Shown piece by piece: positions 10,108-18,686 of a DNA stretch of 64,000 nucleotides (position 1 is its first letter; every line of letters starts with the position of its first letter). The stretch comes from Flavobacterium crassostreae (GTDB lineage Bacteria > Bacteroidota > Bacteroidia > Flavobacteriales > Flavobacteriaceae). Location: contig NZ_CP017688.1 in assembly GCF_001831475.1 (NCBI RefSeq), positions 1-64,000 on the forward strand, read 5' to 3'. Both the position numbers and the translations under genes were made by a program. The notes under the pieces were generated by a model, which had not been told where the DNA came from, made no database searches, and saw only the letters and a program-made list of their open reading frames with translations.

Positions 10108-10641
10108 TTAAAATTGTGGATTAATTAATTGGTACATTCTCTCGTCTTTATACACGCCTTGAACTAAGTTCCAATCTTTTTTTGTGCCTATACATTTGAA
10201 ACCAAATTTAGTAAAAAGTGCGTTACTTGCTTGGTTTTCGCAGGCAATATTTGCATAAAGTTGGTGTAGATTTAAATGGGAAAAAGAATAGGCTATCAAT
10301 AAACCAAGTGCTTCAGTGCCAATGTTTTGATTTCTGTTGTCTTTTTTATGGATAACAATCCCCACGCCTGCTCTATTGTTTTTTGGGTCAAAATCAAACA
10401 AATCAATCAATCCTATGGCCGGAAAATCTTCGTCTTGACAAATAGCTAGCCGCAATTGTTTGGCTTCGTAAATGTCTTGGTGGGCGTTTTCTAAATATTG
10501 TTTGACCAAAAAACGGCTGTATGGGGTTTGTGTATTGCTAACCTCCCAAATATTTTGGTCGTTTTCTATGGCATAGATAAACTCCAAATCATTGGGTTCT
10601 AAGGCACGCAAATAGATGGTCTCTCCTTTGAGGGTACGCAT
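10108..10641 (-). CDS. GNAT-family N-acetyltransferase
   Basis: The protein has 177 residues with the RimJ/RimL-type GNAT pattern: an N-terminal LRALEPNDLEFIYAIEND segment, the acetyl-CoA loop region around NQNIGTEALGLLIAYSF and a C-terminal NxASNALFTKFGFKxIG motif. The substrate is unknown; spermidine, ribosomal-protein or antibiotic acetylation are all possible in this subfamily. It lies between dapF (34-base gap) and mltG (10-base gap), so it is probably co-transcribed with them, but no functional link is visible. Confidence 0.88.
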   Translation of the reverse strand: MRTLKGETIYLRALEPNDLEFIYAIENDQNIWEVSNTQTPYSRFLVKQYLENAHQDIYEAKQLRLAICQDEDFPAIGLIDLFDFDPKNNRAGVGIVIHKKDNRNQNIGTEALGLLIAYSFSHLNLHQLYANIACENQASNALFTKFGFKCIGTKKDWNLVQGVYKDERMYQLINPQF

Positions 10642-10675
10642 TATAAAATTAGGGGTTAGATCGTTTTGGGAAAAT

Positions 10676-11458
10676 TTATACCTCTATGGTTGCTTCAAAA
10701 ACAAATGTTGCGGGACCCACCAAAAACACATTGGTAAATTGGTTGCCTTTTTTATCAAACGAAACGGCTAGTTTGCCTCCTTCTACATTTATATTTATTG
10801 TGGTGGCGGTGGTTTCTGCTGTTGCGTACATGGCCAAAGCTACTGCTGTTGCTCCGGTACCACAGGCTAGTGTTTCGTCCTCGACGCCTCTTTCGTAGGT
10901 GCGTAACGCAAAGGTGTCTGGGTTTATTTTTTCTACAAAATTGATATTGCTTCCTTCTTTTGCGTATAGCGCACCATATCTAATTTCGGATCCTTTTTGT
11001 TTTACATCATACGATTTTAAATCCGTTACTTGCTCTACATGATGTGGAGAACCCGTGTTTAAAAAACAGTATCCTTGGTTGATTTCAATAGTATCTACAT
11101 CAATCATTTGTAAGGAAACCGTTCCGTCTTTGGCCACCCAAGCATGGTGCAAACCATCAATGGCACTAAAAGTAGTCTTGTGATCTATAATTTGTAATTT
11201 TTTGGCAAAAGCAACCAAACACCTGCCGCCATTGCCACACATGCTGCTTTGGTTTCCATCGGCATTATAATACACCATTTTAAAATCTGTATCGGGGTCT
11301 TTTTCTAACAAAATAAGGCCATCTCCTCCTACCCCAAAACGTCTGTTGCATAAATGCGCAATGAGTTTGGTGTTTTCTTTAGGAAAAGTATCTAACCGGT
11401 TGTCAATCATTACAAAATCATTTCCGGTGCCTTGGTATTTATAAAATTTTATTTGCAT
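10676..11458 (-). CDS. dapF: Diaminopimelate epimerase
   Basis: Converts LL- to meso-diaminopimelate for lysine and peptidoglycan synthesis. The 260 residues carry the two active-site cysteines of the family, Cys74 in SSMCGNGGRC and Cys199 in LACGTGATA. I chose the ATG at 11458 because homologues begin M-x-I-x-F-x-K-Y-x-G-x-G-N-D; the upstream in-frame start at 11479 would add seven unconserved residues and would overlap the -7 element at 11479-11486. First gene of the dapF, GNAT, mltG, DUF2279 run. Confidence 0.96.
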   Translation of the reverse strand: MQIKFYKYQGTGNDFVMIDNRLDTFPKENTKLIAHLCNRRFGVGGDGLILLEKDPDTDFKMVYYNADGNQSSMCGNGGRCLVAFAKKLQIIDHKTTFSAIDGLHHAWVAKDGTVSLQMIDVDTIEINQGYCFLNTGSPHHVEQVTDLKSYDVKQKGSEIRYGALYAKEGSNINFVEKINPDTFALRTYERGVEDETLACGTGATAVALAMYATAETTATTININVEGGKLAVSFDKKGNQFTNVFLVGPATFVFEATIEV

Positions 11459-11478
11459 AGTTGGGTTAATTATTGCCA

Positions 11479-11486
11479 CAAAAGTA
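11479..11486 (-). promoter_or_regulatory. Putative -7 element for the dapF operon
   Basis: On the minus strand TACTTTTG is an exact TAnnTTTG match, 20 bases upstream of the dapF ATG chosen here. Its position supports the shorter dapF start. Confidence 0.55.
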
Positions 11487-11593
11487 CGACTATTAATGAA
11501 ATGTTAAGGCGTGTTAAAGAGCGTTAAACCATTTTTTAAGAAGCCTATTTGTGCCTAAATTTACTCTATTAACCTAAAAACACAAACAAATAT

Positions 11594-12994
11594 ATGAACC
11601 AATTTACAAAACTTTTTTTGGCAGCATTACTCAGTGGAGTAGTCACGCTAGGAACCTATAAGTTATTGTTGGACCACACAGGCTATTTTGCTGCAAACAA
11701 TAATTCTATTACCACTACAGCCAACACCTCTTACGGACAAACGGTTGGCTTGGCCTCTGAGGCGGTAGATTTTACTCAAGCAGCCGAAAATACCATCCAT
11801 ACTGTGGTACACGTAAAAAATGTATCCTACAAAACCCTTTCTAATCCCATTTTAGAATACTTTTATGGCTATAAAGGCGGCCAATCTCAAGAGCAAATTG
11901 GTACGGGATCTGGGGTGATTATTTCGGCCGATGGATACATTGTGACTAACAATCATGTTATAAAAGATGCCTCTGAGATTGAAATTACCTTAAACAACAA
12001 AAAATCGTACCAAGCAAAACTCATCGGTACGGATTCCAAAATGGATATTGCCTTATTGAAGATTGATGCCAACGAAAAACTACCCTACACCTCTTTTGCT
12101 AACTCCGATTCTGTAAAAATTGGCGAATGGGTGCTTGCCGTAGGAAATCCATACAATTTGACCTCAACGGTAACTGCAGGAATTGTTTCGGCGAAAGCCA
12201 GAAATTTAGGAACCAATGGCATCCAATCGTTTATCCAGACCGATGCTGCAGTAAATCCAGGAAATAGCGGTGGCGCTTTAGTAAACACTCGAGGAGATTT
12301 AATCGGAATCAATACCATGATCTCCTCTATGACGGGCTCTTATGTAGGCTATTCTTTTGCGGTACCTTCTAACATTGCTCGAAAAATAATTGAAGATATA
12401 ATGGAATACGGCAATGTGCAACGTGGCATTCTGGGAGTAGAAGGCGGCGAATTGAATGCTATGGCTTCTAAAGAATTAGGCTTGACCCAAACCGAGGGTT
12501 TTTATATCCATAAAGTAGCCAAAAACTCTGGTGCAGAAAAGTCTGGTCTTAAAAAAGGCGATATTATTATAAAATTAGACCATCAAAACATAGCCACCTA
12601 TGCCGATTTGTCTGGTTACATAAATACTAAAAGACCCAATGATAAGGTACAAGTAACTATCATAAGAGAGGGAGCAACCAAAGTAATCCCGGTATCTTTG
12701 AGCAAAAACGAATTTTTTAGTACCGAATTTAAGGGTATTGAGCTAGAGAATATAACCCCCGAAGACAAGAAGAAATTTGGCATTACTAATGGGGTTAAAA
12801 TTAAATCCATTACTAACCCTAATTTAATGCAATACCAAGAGGAATTATTGGGTAATATTATTTTGAGTATAGACAACATTAAGGTTAAAGATGTAGAGTC
12901 TGTCTCTAAAATGCTAAATCAAAAAGAAGAAAAACAAAGCATTCGTTTGGAAATGCTAAACAAAAACAAAGAACACCTGCGTGTTATCATATAG
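11594..12994 (+). CDS. HtrA/DegP-type serine protease with PDZ domains
   Basis: Envelope quality-control protease. The 466 residues comprise an N-terminal signal or anchor (7-24), a trypsin-like domain with triad His121 (TNNHVI), Asp151 (KMDIALL) and Ser225 (GNSGGAL), a first PDZ domain at about 275-365 and a divergent second PDZ-like region to the C-terminus. It is probably periplasmic. It is transcribed divergently from dapF and followed by its own terminator, so it is monocistronic. No CpxR- or sigma-E-like site could be identified. Confidence 0.94.
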   Translation: MNQFTKLFLAALLSGVVTLGTYKLLLDHTGYFAANNNSITTTANTSYGQTVGLASEAVDFTQAAENTIHTVVHVKNVSYKTLSNPILEYFYGYKGGQSQEQIGTGSGVIISADGYIVTNNHVIKDASEIEITLNNKKSYQAKLIGTDSKMDIALLKIDANEKLPYTSFANSDSVKIGEWVLAVGNPYNLTSTVTAGIVSAKARNLGTNGIQSFIQTDAAVNPGNSGGALVNTRGDLIGINTMISSMTGSYVGYSFAVPSNIARKIIEDIMEYGNVQRGILGVEGGELNAMASKELGLTQTEGFYIHKVAKNSGAEKSGLKKGDIIIKLDHQNIATYADLSGYINTKRPNDKVQVTIIREGATKVIPVSLSKNEFFSTEFKGIELENITPEDKKKFGITNGVKIKSITNPNLMQYQEELLGNIILSIDNIKVKDVESVSKMLNQKEEKQSIRLEMLNKNKEHLRVII

Positions 12995-13012
12995 ATAGAG
13001 ACATTAGCCCAC

Positions 13013-13047
13013 AAAGCCAGCTGTATTTTTGAGAGCTGGCTTTTTTT
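13013..13047 (+). terminator. Terminator of the HtrA-type protease gene
   Basis: Perfect 10-bp stem AAAGCCAGCT/AGCTGGCTTT (13013-13022 with 13034-13043), an 11-base loop, then a T-run. Confidence 0.92.
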
Positions 13048-13071
13048 ATTTAAAAAAAAACCAAAAAATAG

Positions 13072-13102
13072 TTTACGAAATCGTTTGAAATGGGTATTTT
13101 TG
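13072..13102 (+). promoter_or_regulatory. Promoter of the GAPDH gene
   Basis: TTTA (13072-13075), a 19-base spacer, then TATTTTTG (13095-13102). The -7 is an exact TAnnTTTG and the -33 has one mismatch to TTTG, which is a good Bacteroidota housekeeping promoter. Confidence 0.7.
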
Positions 13103-13148
13103 CGCCAAATTTAAAAAATAACTACTCAATTTTTACAAATTTTCACCT

Positions 13149-14597
13149 ATGAAAAACACCGCTTTGTACCAAAAAGAAGTATCCTTTCAAGTAGACAGAC
13201 GTCGTGCTGGAGTTGAATTAATCAAAATCATTAGTGATTTATGGTATGACAAGTCTATTGAAATGGTCTTGTTCAAAAACCAATTATTAGATAAAAATGT
13301 AAATGAAATCATCAACTTACACCAATACGCAGGAGAATTTGTAGGCAAGCCAATTACTATTTTTGACTCTGTAGAAATTGCTAGAGTGGTTTTAGAGTTA
13401 GATTTACCGCCTTCTAAATTAGATATTGGTAAATTGACGTACGAGTATCTTTTGGAAGATGAAAAATATCCAGATGCAAGGCATTTTGTACTTGATAAAT
13501 TAAAAGACGCAAAATCTTCGGAAGAAATCCAACCTAAAGATGTTGTGCTTTATGGTTTTGGAAGAATTGGACGTTTGTTAGCCCGTGAGCTAATGTCTAA
13601 AACAGGAAAAGGAAACCAATTGCGATTGAGAGCTATTGTAACTAGAGATAAAAATGATGCTGCAAGTCTTGAAAAAAGAGCTTCGTTATTGCGTTACGAT
13701 TCTATTCATGGTGATTTTCAAGGTTCTGTAGTTGCAGATCCTGAAAACAACGCTTTGATTGTAAACGGAACCACTGTACACCTAATAACGGCTAATGCTC
13801 CTGAAGATATTGACTACACAGCCTATGATATTGACCATGCATTAATTATTGATAACACTGGTGCTTTTACTACAGAAGAAGCTTTGAGCAGACATTTAGT
13901 ATCTAAAGGAGCCCATAAAGTGTTATTAACTGCTCCCGGAAAAGGAGTGCCCAATATTGTACATGGAGTTAACCAAAATGAATACAACCCAGACGAAATT
14001 AACATATTCTCGGCAGCATCTTGTACAACAAATGCCATTACACCAATTTTAAAAGCCGTAGAAGATACTTTAGGAGTAGTTAAAGGGCATTTAGAAACCA
14101 TACACTCGTATACCAACGACCAAAACTTGGTAGATAATATGCACAAAAAATACCGTCGTGGTAGAGCTGCAGCCTTGAATATGGTTATCACAGAAACTGG
14201 TGCTGGTACTGCCGTTGCAAAAGCATTGCCTTCTTTGGCTGGAAAATTAACTTCTAACGCCATCCGTGTTCCGGTACCGAATGGTTCTTTAGTGGTTTTA
14301 AACTTAGAGGTAAACAAACAAACCTCAGTAGAAGAGATCAATGCCATCATGAAAAAATATGCACTAGAGGGAGATCTTGTAGAGCAAATAAAATATTCTT
14401 TTAACAATGAGCTAGTTTCTTCGGATATTGTAGGTACTTCTTCGCCATCTATTTACGATAGCAACGCTACTATTGTTTCTAATGACGGAAAAAACATTGT
14501 ACTATACATCTGGTATGACAACGAATATGGGTACAGCCATCAAGTAATCCGTTTGGCAAAATATATTGCTAAAGTAAGACGTTTTACGTACTACTAG
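13149..14597 (+). CDS. gap: Glyceraldehyde-3-phosphate dehydrogenase, long form
   Basis: NAD(P)-dependent enzyme interconverting glyceraldehyde-3-phosphate and 1,3-bisphosphoglycerate. It has 482 residues where the classic enzyme has about 335; the extra is an N-terminal domain of about 130 residues that I do not recognise. The Rossmann motif YGFGRIGR starts at 135 and the catalytic cysteine is Cys292 in SAASCTTNAIT. This long form occurs in flavobacteria and some gamma-proteobacteria, and is suspected to favour gluconeogenesis, which is unproven here. Single-gene unit with a good promoter and terminator. Confidence 0.93.
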   Translation: MKNTALYQKEVSFQVDRRRAGVELIKIISDLWYDKSIEMVLFKNQLLDKNVNEIINLHQYAGEFVGKPITIFDSVEIARVVLELDLPPSKLDIGKLTYEYLLEDEKYPDARHFVLDKLKDAKSSEEIQPKDVVLYGFGRIGRLLARELMSKTGKGNQLRLRAIVTRDKNDAASLEKRASLLRYDSIHGDFQGSVVADPENNALIVNGTTVHLITANAPEDIDYTAYDIDHALIIDNTGAFTTEEALSRHLVSKGAHKVLLTAPGKGVPNIVHGVNQNEYNPDEINIFSAASCTTNAITPILKAVEDTLGVVKGHLETIHSYTNDQNLVDNMHKKYRRGRAAALNMVITETGAGTAVAKALPSLAGKLTSNAIRVPVPNGSLVVLNLEVNKQTSVEEINAIMKKYALEGDLVEQIKYSFNNELVSSDIVGTSSPSIYDSNATIVSNDGKNIVLYIWYDNEYGYSHQVIRLAKYIAKVRRFTYY

Positions 14598-14693
14598 CCT
14601 ACTATTGCAGTCTGGAATTAAAACGCTATGGGTGGATTTTGGGTTCCAGTAATCCATAAAAATTATAGCATTCCGTATTGTTATTAAATACAC

Positions 14694-14727
14694 AAACCGT
14701 CTCGTGCTTACGAGACGGTTTTTTTGT
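14694..14727. terminator. Bidirectional terminator after GAPDH gene
   Basis: Perfect 12-bp stem AAACCGTCTCGT/ACGAGACGGTTT (14694-14705 with 14710-14721), a 4-base loop and a T-run. It lies between the convergent GAPDH and permease genes. Confidence 0.94.
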
Positions 14728-14744
14728 GAAACAAAACCAAAATA

Positions 14745-16160
14745 TTACCTTTTACGTTTGGTTATATAATATACCGGAATCCCTAACAACATAATCAAAA
14801 CACCCCATCCGCTAGTGCTTGTTTTGGTATACAACAAGGCCAGACACAAGGCAGTACCAATAACAATATACAATCCTGGAAAAAAAGGATACAGAAAAGC
14901 CTTATAAGGCCGCTCTGCATTTGGCATTTTTTTACGTAAAATAAAAATACCCAAAATAGTTAACACATAAAAAATCAAAACAATAATAACCACAAAGTCT
15001 AATAGATCGCCATATTTTCCGGTCAAACACAACACGCAAGCCCAAATACATTGCGCCCAAATAGACCATGCTGGTACTCTAGCGGTATTTAATTGTGCTG
15101 CTTTTTTAAAAAACAGACCATCTTGTGCCATGGTATAATATACTCTAGCTCCAGCCATAATCAAACCATTGTTGCACGCAAAGGTAGACACCATAATCAT
15201 CACCGCAATGATCCATGCGCCCATACTACCAAAAATATATTGCGATGCCACCACCGCAACCCGATCCGAAGGTGCTGTAGCAATTTCTTGCAAAGGCACC
15301 ACAGCCAGATACATTATATTGGTCAAAACATAAATGCTACTTACCGTTAGAGTGCCCAAAAACAAACTAAGTCCAACATTGCGCTTTGGGTTTTTAATTT
15401 CGCCTGCAATAAAAGTGACTCCTTCCCAAGCAACGCTAGAAAACATAGAACCCACCAATGCTGCCGAAATGCCTGATAATAATGCTGTACCGCTTATAGT
15501 TGTCCAAGTACCACTTGCAAGATCTAAGGATTGCGATTGCCATGCATTGGCCCAGTTAGCATTCCAAACGGCTGCCTTTGCGGCAAAAAAGCCAAACAAA
15601 ATCAATCCTGCCAAAGAGACTATTTTAACCACAGTGAGTACCGTTTGTAAAATTTTAGAATTTTTAACCCCCAGACTATTGATATAACTCAGTAAAATTA
15701 TGGTTCCAATAGCCACAAATTGTGCCGCATTAAGTTGAAAATCTCCCAACTCAAACACCGTATTTTTTTCACTAAAAGTAGGAAAAATATATGCTGCAAA
15801 TTTTGAAAAAGCCACACCAACAGCTGCAATAGTACCGGTTTGTATTACCGCAAAAAAACTCCATCCGTACAGAAAGCCTATCAATTTTCCGTATGCCTCC
15901 TTAATATACACATATTGTCCTCCTGCCTTAGGAAACATAGCACTCAACTCTCCATAACTCACTGCAGCAATCACCGTAATTACTCCCGTCAGTACCCACA
16001 TAGCAATCAACCAGCCTGCGGAACCTAATTGCCGCACCATATCCGAGCTAACAATAAAAATTCCCGAGCCTATCATAGAACCCACTACCAGCATCATGCC
16101 GTCAAGCAAACCTAATTCTCTCTTAAAATTATCCGGATTATCGGAACTGTTTTTTTGCAT
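14745..16160 (-). CDS. APC-family amino-acid permease
   Basis: Inner-membrane transporter with 471 residues and about 12 hydrophobic helices. The helix-1 motif GSMIGSGIFIV (about 27-37) is the unwound substrate-binding segment of the LeuT-fold APC superfamily, and GGQYVYIKEAYG follows in helix 3. Substrate is not predictable from sequence alone; the similarity is to LAT/SteT-like exchangers. It is transcribed alone and shares a terminator with GAPDH. Confidence 0.9.
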   Translation of the reverse strand: MQKNSSDNPDNFKRELGLLDGMMLVVGSMIGSGIFIVSSDMVRQLGSAGWLIAMWVLTGVITVIAAVSYGELSAMFPKAGGQYVYIKEAYGKLIGFLYGWSFFAVIQTGTIAAVGVAFSKFAAYIFPTFSEKNTVFELGDFQLNAAQFVAIGTIILLSYINSLGVKNSKILQTVLTVVKIVSLAGLILFGFFAAKAAVWNANWANAWQSQSLDLASGTWTTISGTALLSGISAALVGSMFSSVAWEGVTFIAGEIKNPKRNVGLSLFLGTLTVSSIYVLTNIMYLAVVPLQEIATAPSDRVAVVASQYIFGSMGAWIIAVMIMVSTFACNNGLIMAGARVYYTMAQDGLFFKKAAQLNTARVPAWSIWAQCIWACVLCLTGKYGDLLDFVVIIVLIFYVLTILGIFILRKKMPNAERPYKAFLYPFFPGLYIVIGTALCLALLYTKTSTSGWGVLIMLLGIPVYYITKRKR

Positions 16161-16465
16161 ATCCTATTATTTTTAATGTTGCTTTTGTTAAAGATATACA
16201 TTTTTTTGTAGCTTGAATTCATTTAAAACTTACCACCCAAAAAAAACACACCATCACAATACATTTTTCCGTAAGAGAGCCGTAGCAAAATAGGCGCTTT
16301 TGGCAACATATAACAACAGCTATACTTAAAAAACGAGAACACTTCTTTTGGACAAATTTATTTGCACCCACAAAACGAAGTATCCATTATTAACACAAAA
16401 AAAAGCACCACAAATACAATATCCCAAAGCTTCACAAAAGTATTCTAACTCCATTGGTATATAAA
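16161..16465. other. AT-rich intergenic region, no gene seen
   Basis: The stretch between the permease start and the CDGSH terminator holds no supported reading frame or RNA. It must contain the permease promoter; TATCTTTA on the minus strand near 16190 has one mismatch to the -7 consensus. Confidence 0.5.
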
Positions 16466-16496
16466 AAAAACTGCACTTTTAAGGGGTGCAGTTTTT
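16463..16496 (-). terminator. Terminator of the CDGSH gene
   Basis: The 11-bp stem AAAAACTGCAC/GTGCAGTTTTT (16466-16476 with 16486-16496) with a 9-base loop. The A-run on the plus strand gives a T-tract for minus-strand transcription. Confidence 0.88.
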
Positions 16497-16525
16497 ATAT
16501 TGGTTTTATCGAAAAACAAAATAGT

Positions 16526-16753
16526 TTAGCTTGTTTTCATAGGTGGTAAATCAAAAGCTTCTGAAGTATGCTCAAAATTATTACGATGTGCGCCATCACA
16601 AAATGGTTTGTTAGAAGACAGCCCACAACGACAAAGACCTAATGCTTTTCGGCCTTCTAATCCATAACTATTACCGTTGCTATCTACTATTTCAAAATCG
16701 CCATCAATCTTGATGGATCCATTGTTGTTAATTACTAGTTTTGTCTTGCTCAT
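16526..16753 (-). CDS. CDGSH iron-sulfur domain protein
   Basis: Small protein of 75 residues carrying the CDGSH pattern C-x-C-x8-C-x3-H: Cys41, Cys43, Cys52 and His56, the ligands of a redox-active 2Fe-2S cluster as in mitoNEET. There is no membrane segment, so it is probably cytosolic. The role in bacteria is unclear; iron homeostasis or redox sensing is suspected. It is monocistronic with its own terminator. Confidence 0.92.
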   Translation of the reverse strand: MSKTKLVINNNGSIKIDGDFEIVDSNGNSYGLEGRKALGLCRCGLSSNKPFCDGAHRNNFEHTSEAFDLPPMKTS

Positions 16754-16903
16754 ATTTGGTTTAAATTAATTTAATTCAAAGGTTGTAAATTATCTATTGT
16801 GTTTTGCATCAGGAACTATTTTTTTTTGAAATGAAAAACTAATTTACATTAAGTCTAATTAAAAAATTAATCCAAGCTAAATTATTTAATTATGCTACCT
16901 ATC

Positions 16904-16968
16904 AAAAAAGTCCTTAAGCAACTGGTATTCTATATACAGTTGTTTAAGGACTTTGCATAAAAAAAAAA
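16904..16968. terminator. Long-stem terminator after the NlpC/P60 gene
   Basis: An 18-bp stem (16907-16924 with 16937-16954) with a single G/T wobble, flanked by A-runs on the left (a T-tract for the minus-strand gene) and by about ten A on the right. Confidence 0.88.
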
Positions 16969-17040
16969 TTAGTTTTTTTTGAAATTAAAAGAAACCGAAA
17001 GATCTTTTTGAGGCAAGTGTATTGCACTAAAGCAAATACA

Positions 17041-18450
17041 CTAAAGTACTCTATTGATTTGAGTTACTTTTTTGCTATAGTATTTTTCTTTAACGGAAGA
17101 GATAATTACTCCGGAACTTACCGATGCATGAATGAATTTAATATCGCCATCGCTCACATCTACAACCATACCAACATGGTTAATACGGTTTCTTCTACTG
17201 GTTTTAAAAAAGATTAAATCTCCTTTTTGAGCTTCTTCATTATTTACCACCACACCATATTGAGATTGTTCAATGGAGGTTCTAGGCAATTGTATATCAA
17301 AGGTATTAAAGGTATTGCACATTAGTCCGGAACAATCAATACCATTCTCACCGTTACCGCCGTACCGATATCTGGTTCCTAAATTTTCTGAGGCCGCAGA
17401 AACTAATTGATCCAAAAACTCTTCATTACGGGTATCTTTAAGGCTTTTACTTACTTCTTTCTCTGACGCATCTGGACTTTGGGTAGCTACTATTGCTTCT
17501 TTGTTGGTTTCTGTTGCAGCTTGGTGGCTACTTTTTATAACTAAGGCATACCCTATTGGTAGGTTAGAAACTATTTCTGGATTCTGTTTTTCTAATTCTT
17601 TTACTGTAATACCGTATTCTCGAGCAATACCGTATTTGGTCTCTTTGGGCAATACCGTACGGGTTATAGTAGTTTGAGGTGCAGAATTATTGCTGCTGTT
17701 TTTTATAAAATTTGTAGAGGTATCTTTGTGTGCATTTTTAGAATCCTGCTCTTTAGCAACCGCAACCAATACCGGAGCTTCTTTTTGAGATACTTGAGGT
17801 ATGCTTTCTTCTTCGGGATTGCTTTCTTGTTTGGCCGGTATAATTATTTTTTGTCCTATTTTTAGGGCTTCCGTTTCAAGTATTGGATTGGCTTTGTCAA
17901 TTGCCGCTACCGTAATCCCATATTGTTTTGCAATAGCATACTTGGTTTCTGTTGGCATAATTTCTCGAACAAACGTTTCGGGAGTAGTTACTAAAACTGT
18001 TTGTTCTGTAGCCGTGTTATCTGCTATTGCTTCTTGACGCACAATGGGCTCTTTGCTAGGTATTTGTATGGTTTGACCTATTTTCAAACCCGTTTCTTCT
18101 AATTTTGGATTAACAGCATAGAGATCTGCAACGGTTATATTATTGTTTTTTGCAATTCCATAAAGTGTCTCTTTAGGTAAAGCGGTATAGTTTTGGGTCT
18201 GTGTAATTGGCTTAGCTACTCCAGTATTGGTAAGCACTTTGGAGGGAATTAATAAAACCGATTGGAGCTTTATTCCTGTTTTGGCTTCTGGATTTAGGGC
18301 ATAAATTGCTGCTGCTTTTACACTATATTGTTGCGCAATTTTAGTAATAGTTTCTCCTTTGGCAACGGTATGTTCTGTATATTTTTTTTGAGAAAAAACA
18401 CTCCAACTACCTAAAAAAAACACTCCTAAAATCCAACTAGTATATTTCAT
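17041..18450 (-). CDS. LysM-repeat NlpC/P60 cell-wall peptidase
   Basis: Exported peptidoglycan hydrolase of 469 residues. A signal peptide ends near VFSQ, then come four LysM repeats (about 26-72, 89-133, 165-208 and 265-309) separated by Thr/Glu/Ala-rich linkers, and a C-terminal NlpC/P60 domain with nucleophile Cys373 in GIDCSGL and a histidine in INHVGMVVD (about 424). It probably cleaves stem peptides at the gamma-D-Glu-diamino-acid bond. The ATG at 18450 is preferred over a TTG two codons upstream (18456). The unusually many LysM copies imply tight wall binding. Confidence 0.93.
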   Translation of the reverse strand: MKYTSWILGVFFLGSWSVFSQKKYTEHTVAKGETITKIAQQYSVKAAAIYALNPEAKTGIKLQSVLLIPSKVLTNTGVAKPITQTQNYTALPKETLYGIAKNNNITVADLYAVNPKLEETGLKIGQTIQIPSKEPIVRQEAIADNTATEQTVLVTTPETFVREIMPTETKYAIAKQYGITVAAIDKANPILETEALKIGQKIIIPAKQESNPEEESIPQVSQKEAPVLVAVAKEQDSKNAHKDTSTNFIKNSSNNSAPQTTITRTVLPKETKYGIAREYGITVKELEKQNPEIVSNLPIGYALVIKSSHQAATETNKEAIVATQSPDASEKEVSKSLKDTRNEEFLDQLVSAASENLGTRYRYGGNGENGIDCSGLMCNTFNTFDIQLPRTSIEQSQYGVVVNNEEAQKGDLIFFKTSRRNRINHVGMVVDVSDGDIKFIHASVSSGVIISSVKEKYYSKKVTQINRVL

Positions 18451-18631
18451 AAACAATAATTTATATTTTGCTAAAATCTTGGTGTTTTACAACACAATAA
18501 AGTTATAACATTAATCTTACAAAGCATACAAAATTTAAGAATGCTTTTGAAAAGCTAATTTAGTTTATAATTAATTATATCCCAATTTTTAACAATCATT
18601 TATATCCATTTTAACAATTATCGCTAAAACA

Positions 18632-18664
18632 AAAAGAGCTCTGTTTGCACAGAGCTCTTTTAAT
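18632..18664 (-). terminator. Terminator of the aconitase gene
   Basis: A 12-bp perfect stem AAAAGAGCTCTG/CAGAGCTCTTTT (18632-18643 with 18650-18661) extended by one more pair, with a 4-base loop. A-rich on the left, it serves minus-strand transcription. Confidence 0.9.
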
Positions 18665-18686
18665 ATAATTATGGATGCCAAAAATA

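Noticed and set aside
13823..14407. 194-codon minus-strand frame
   Set aside because: Lies entirely antisense to the GAPDH catalytic region and shows no motif; a shadow of the real gene.
16904..16968. Long inverted repeat as a possible mobile-element end
   Set aside because: Position, stem length and flanking A/T runs fit a bidirectional terminator, and no transposase or partner repeat exists.
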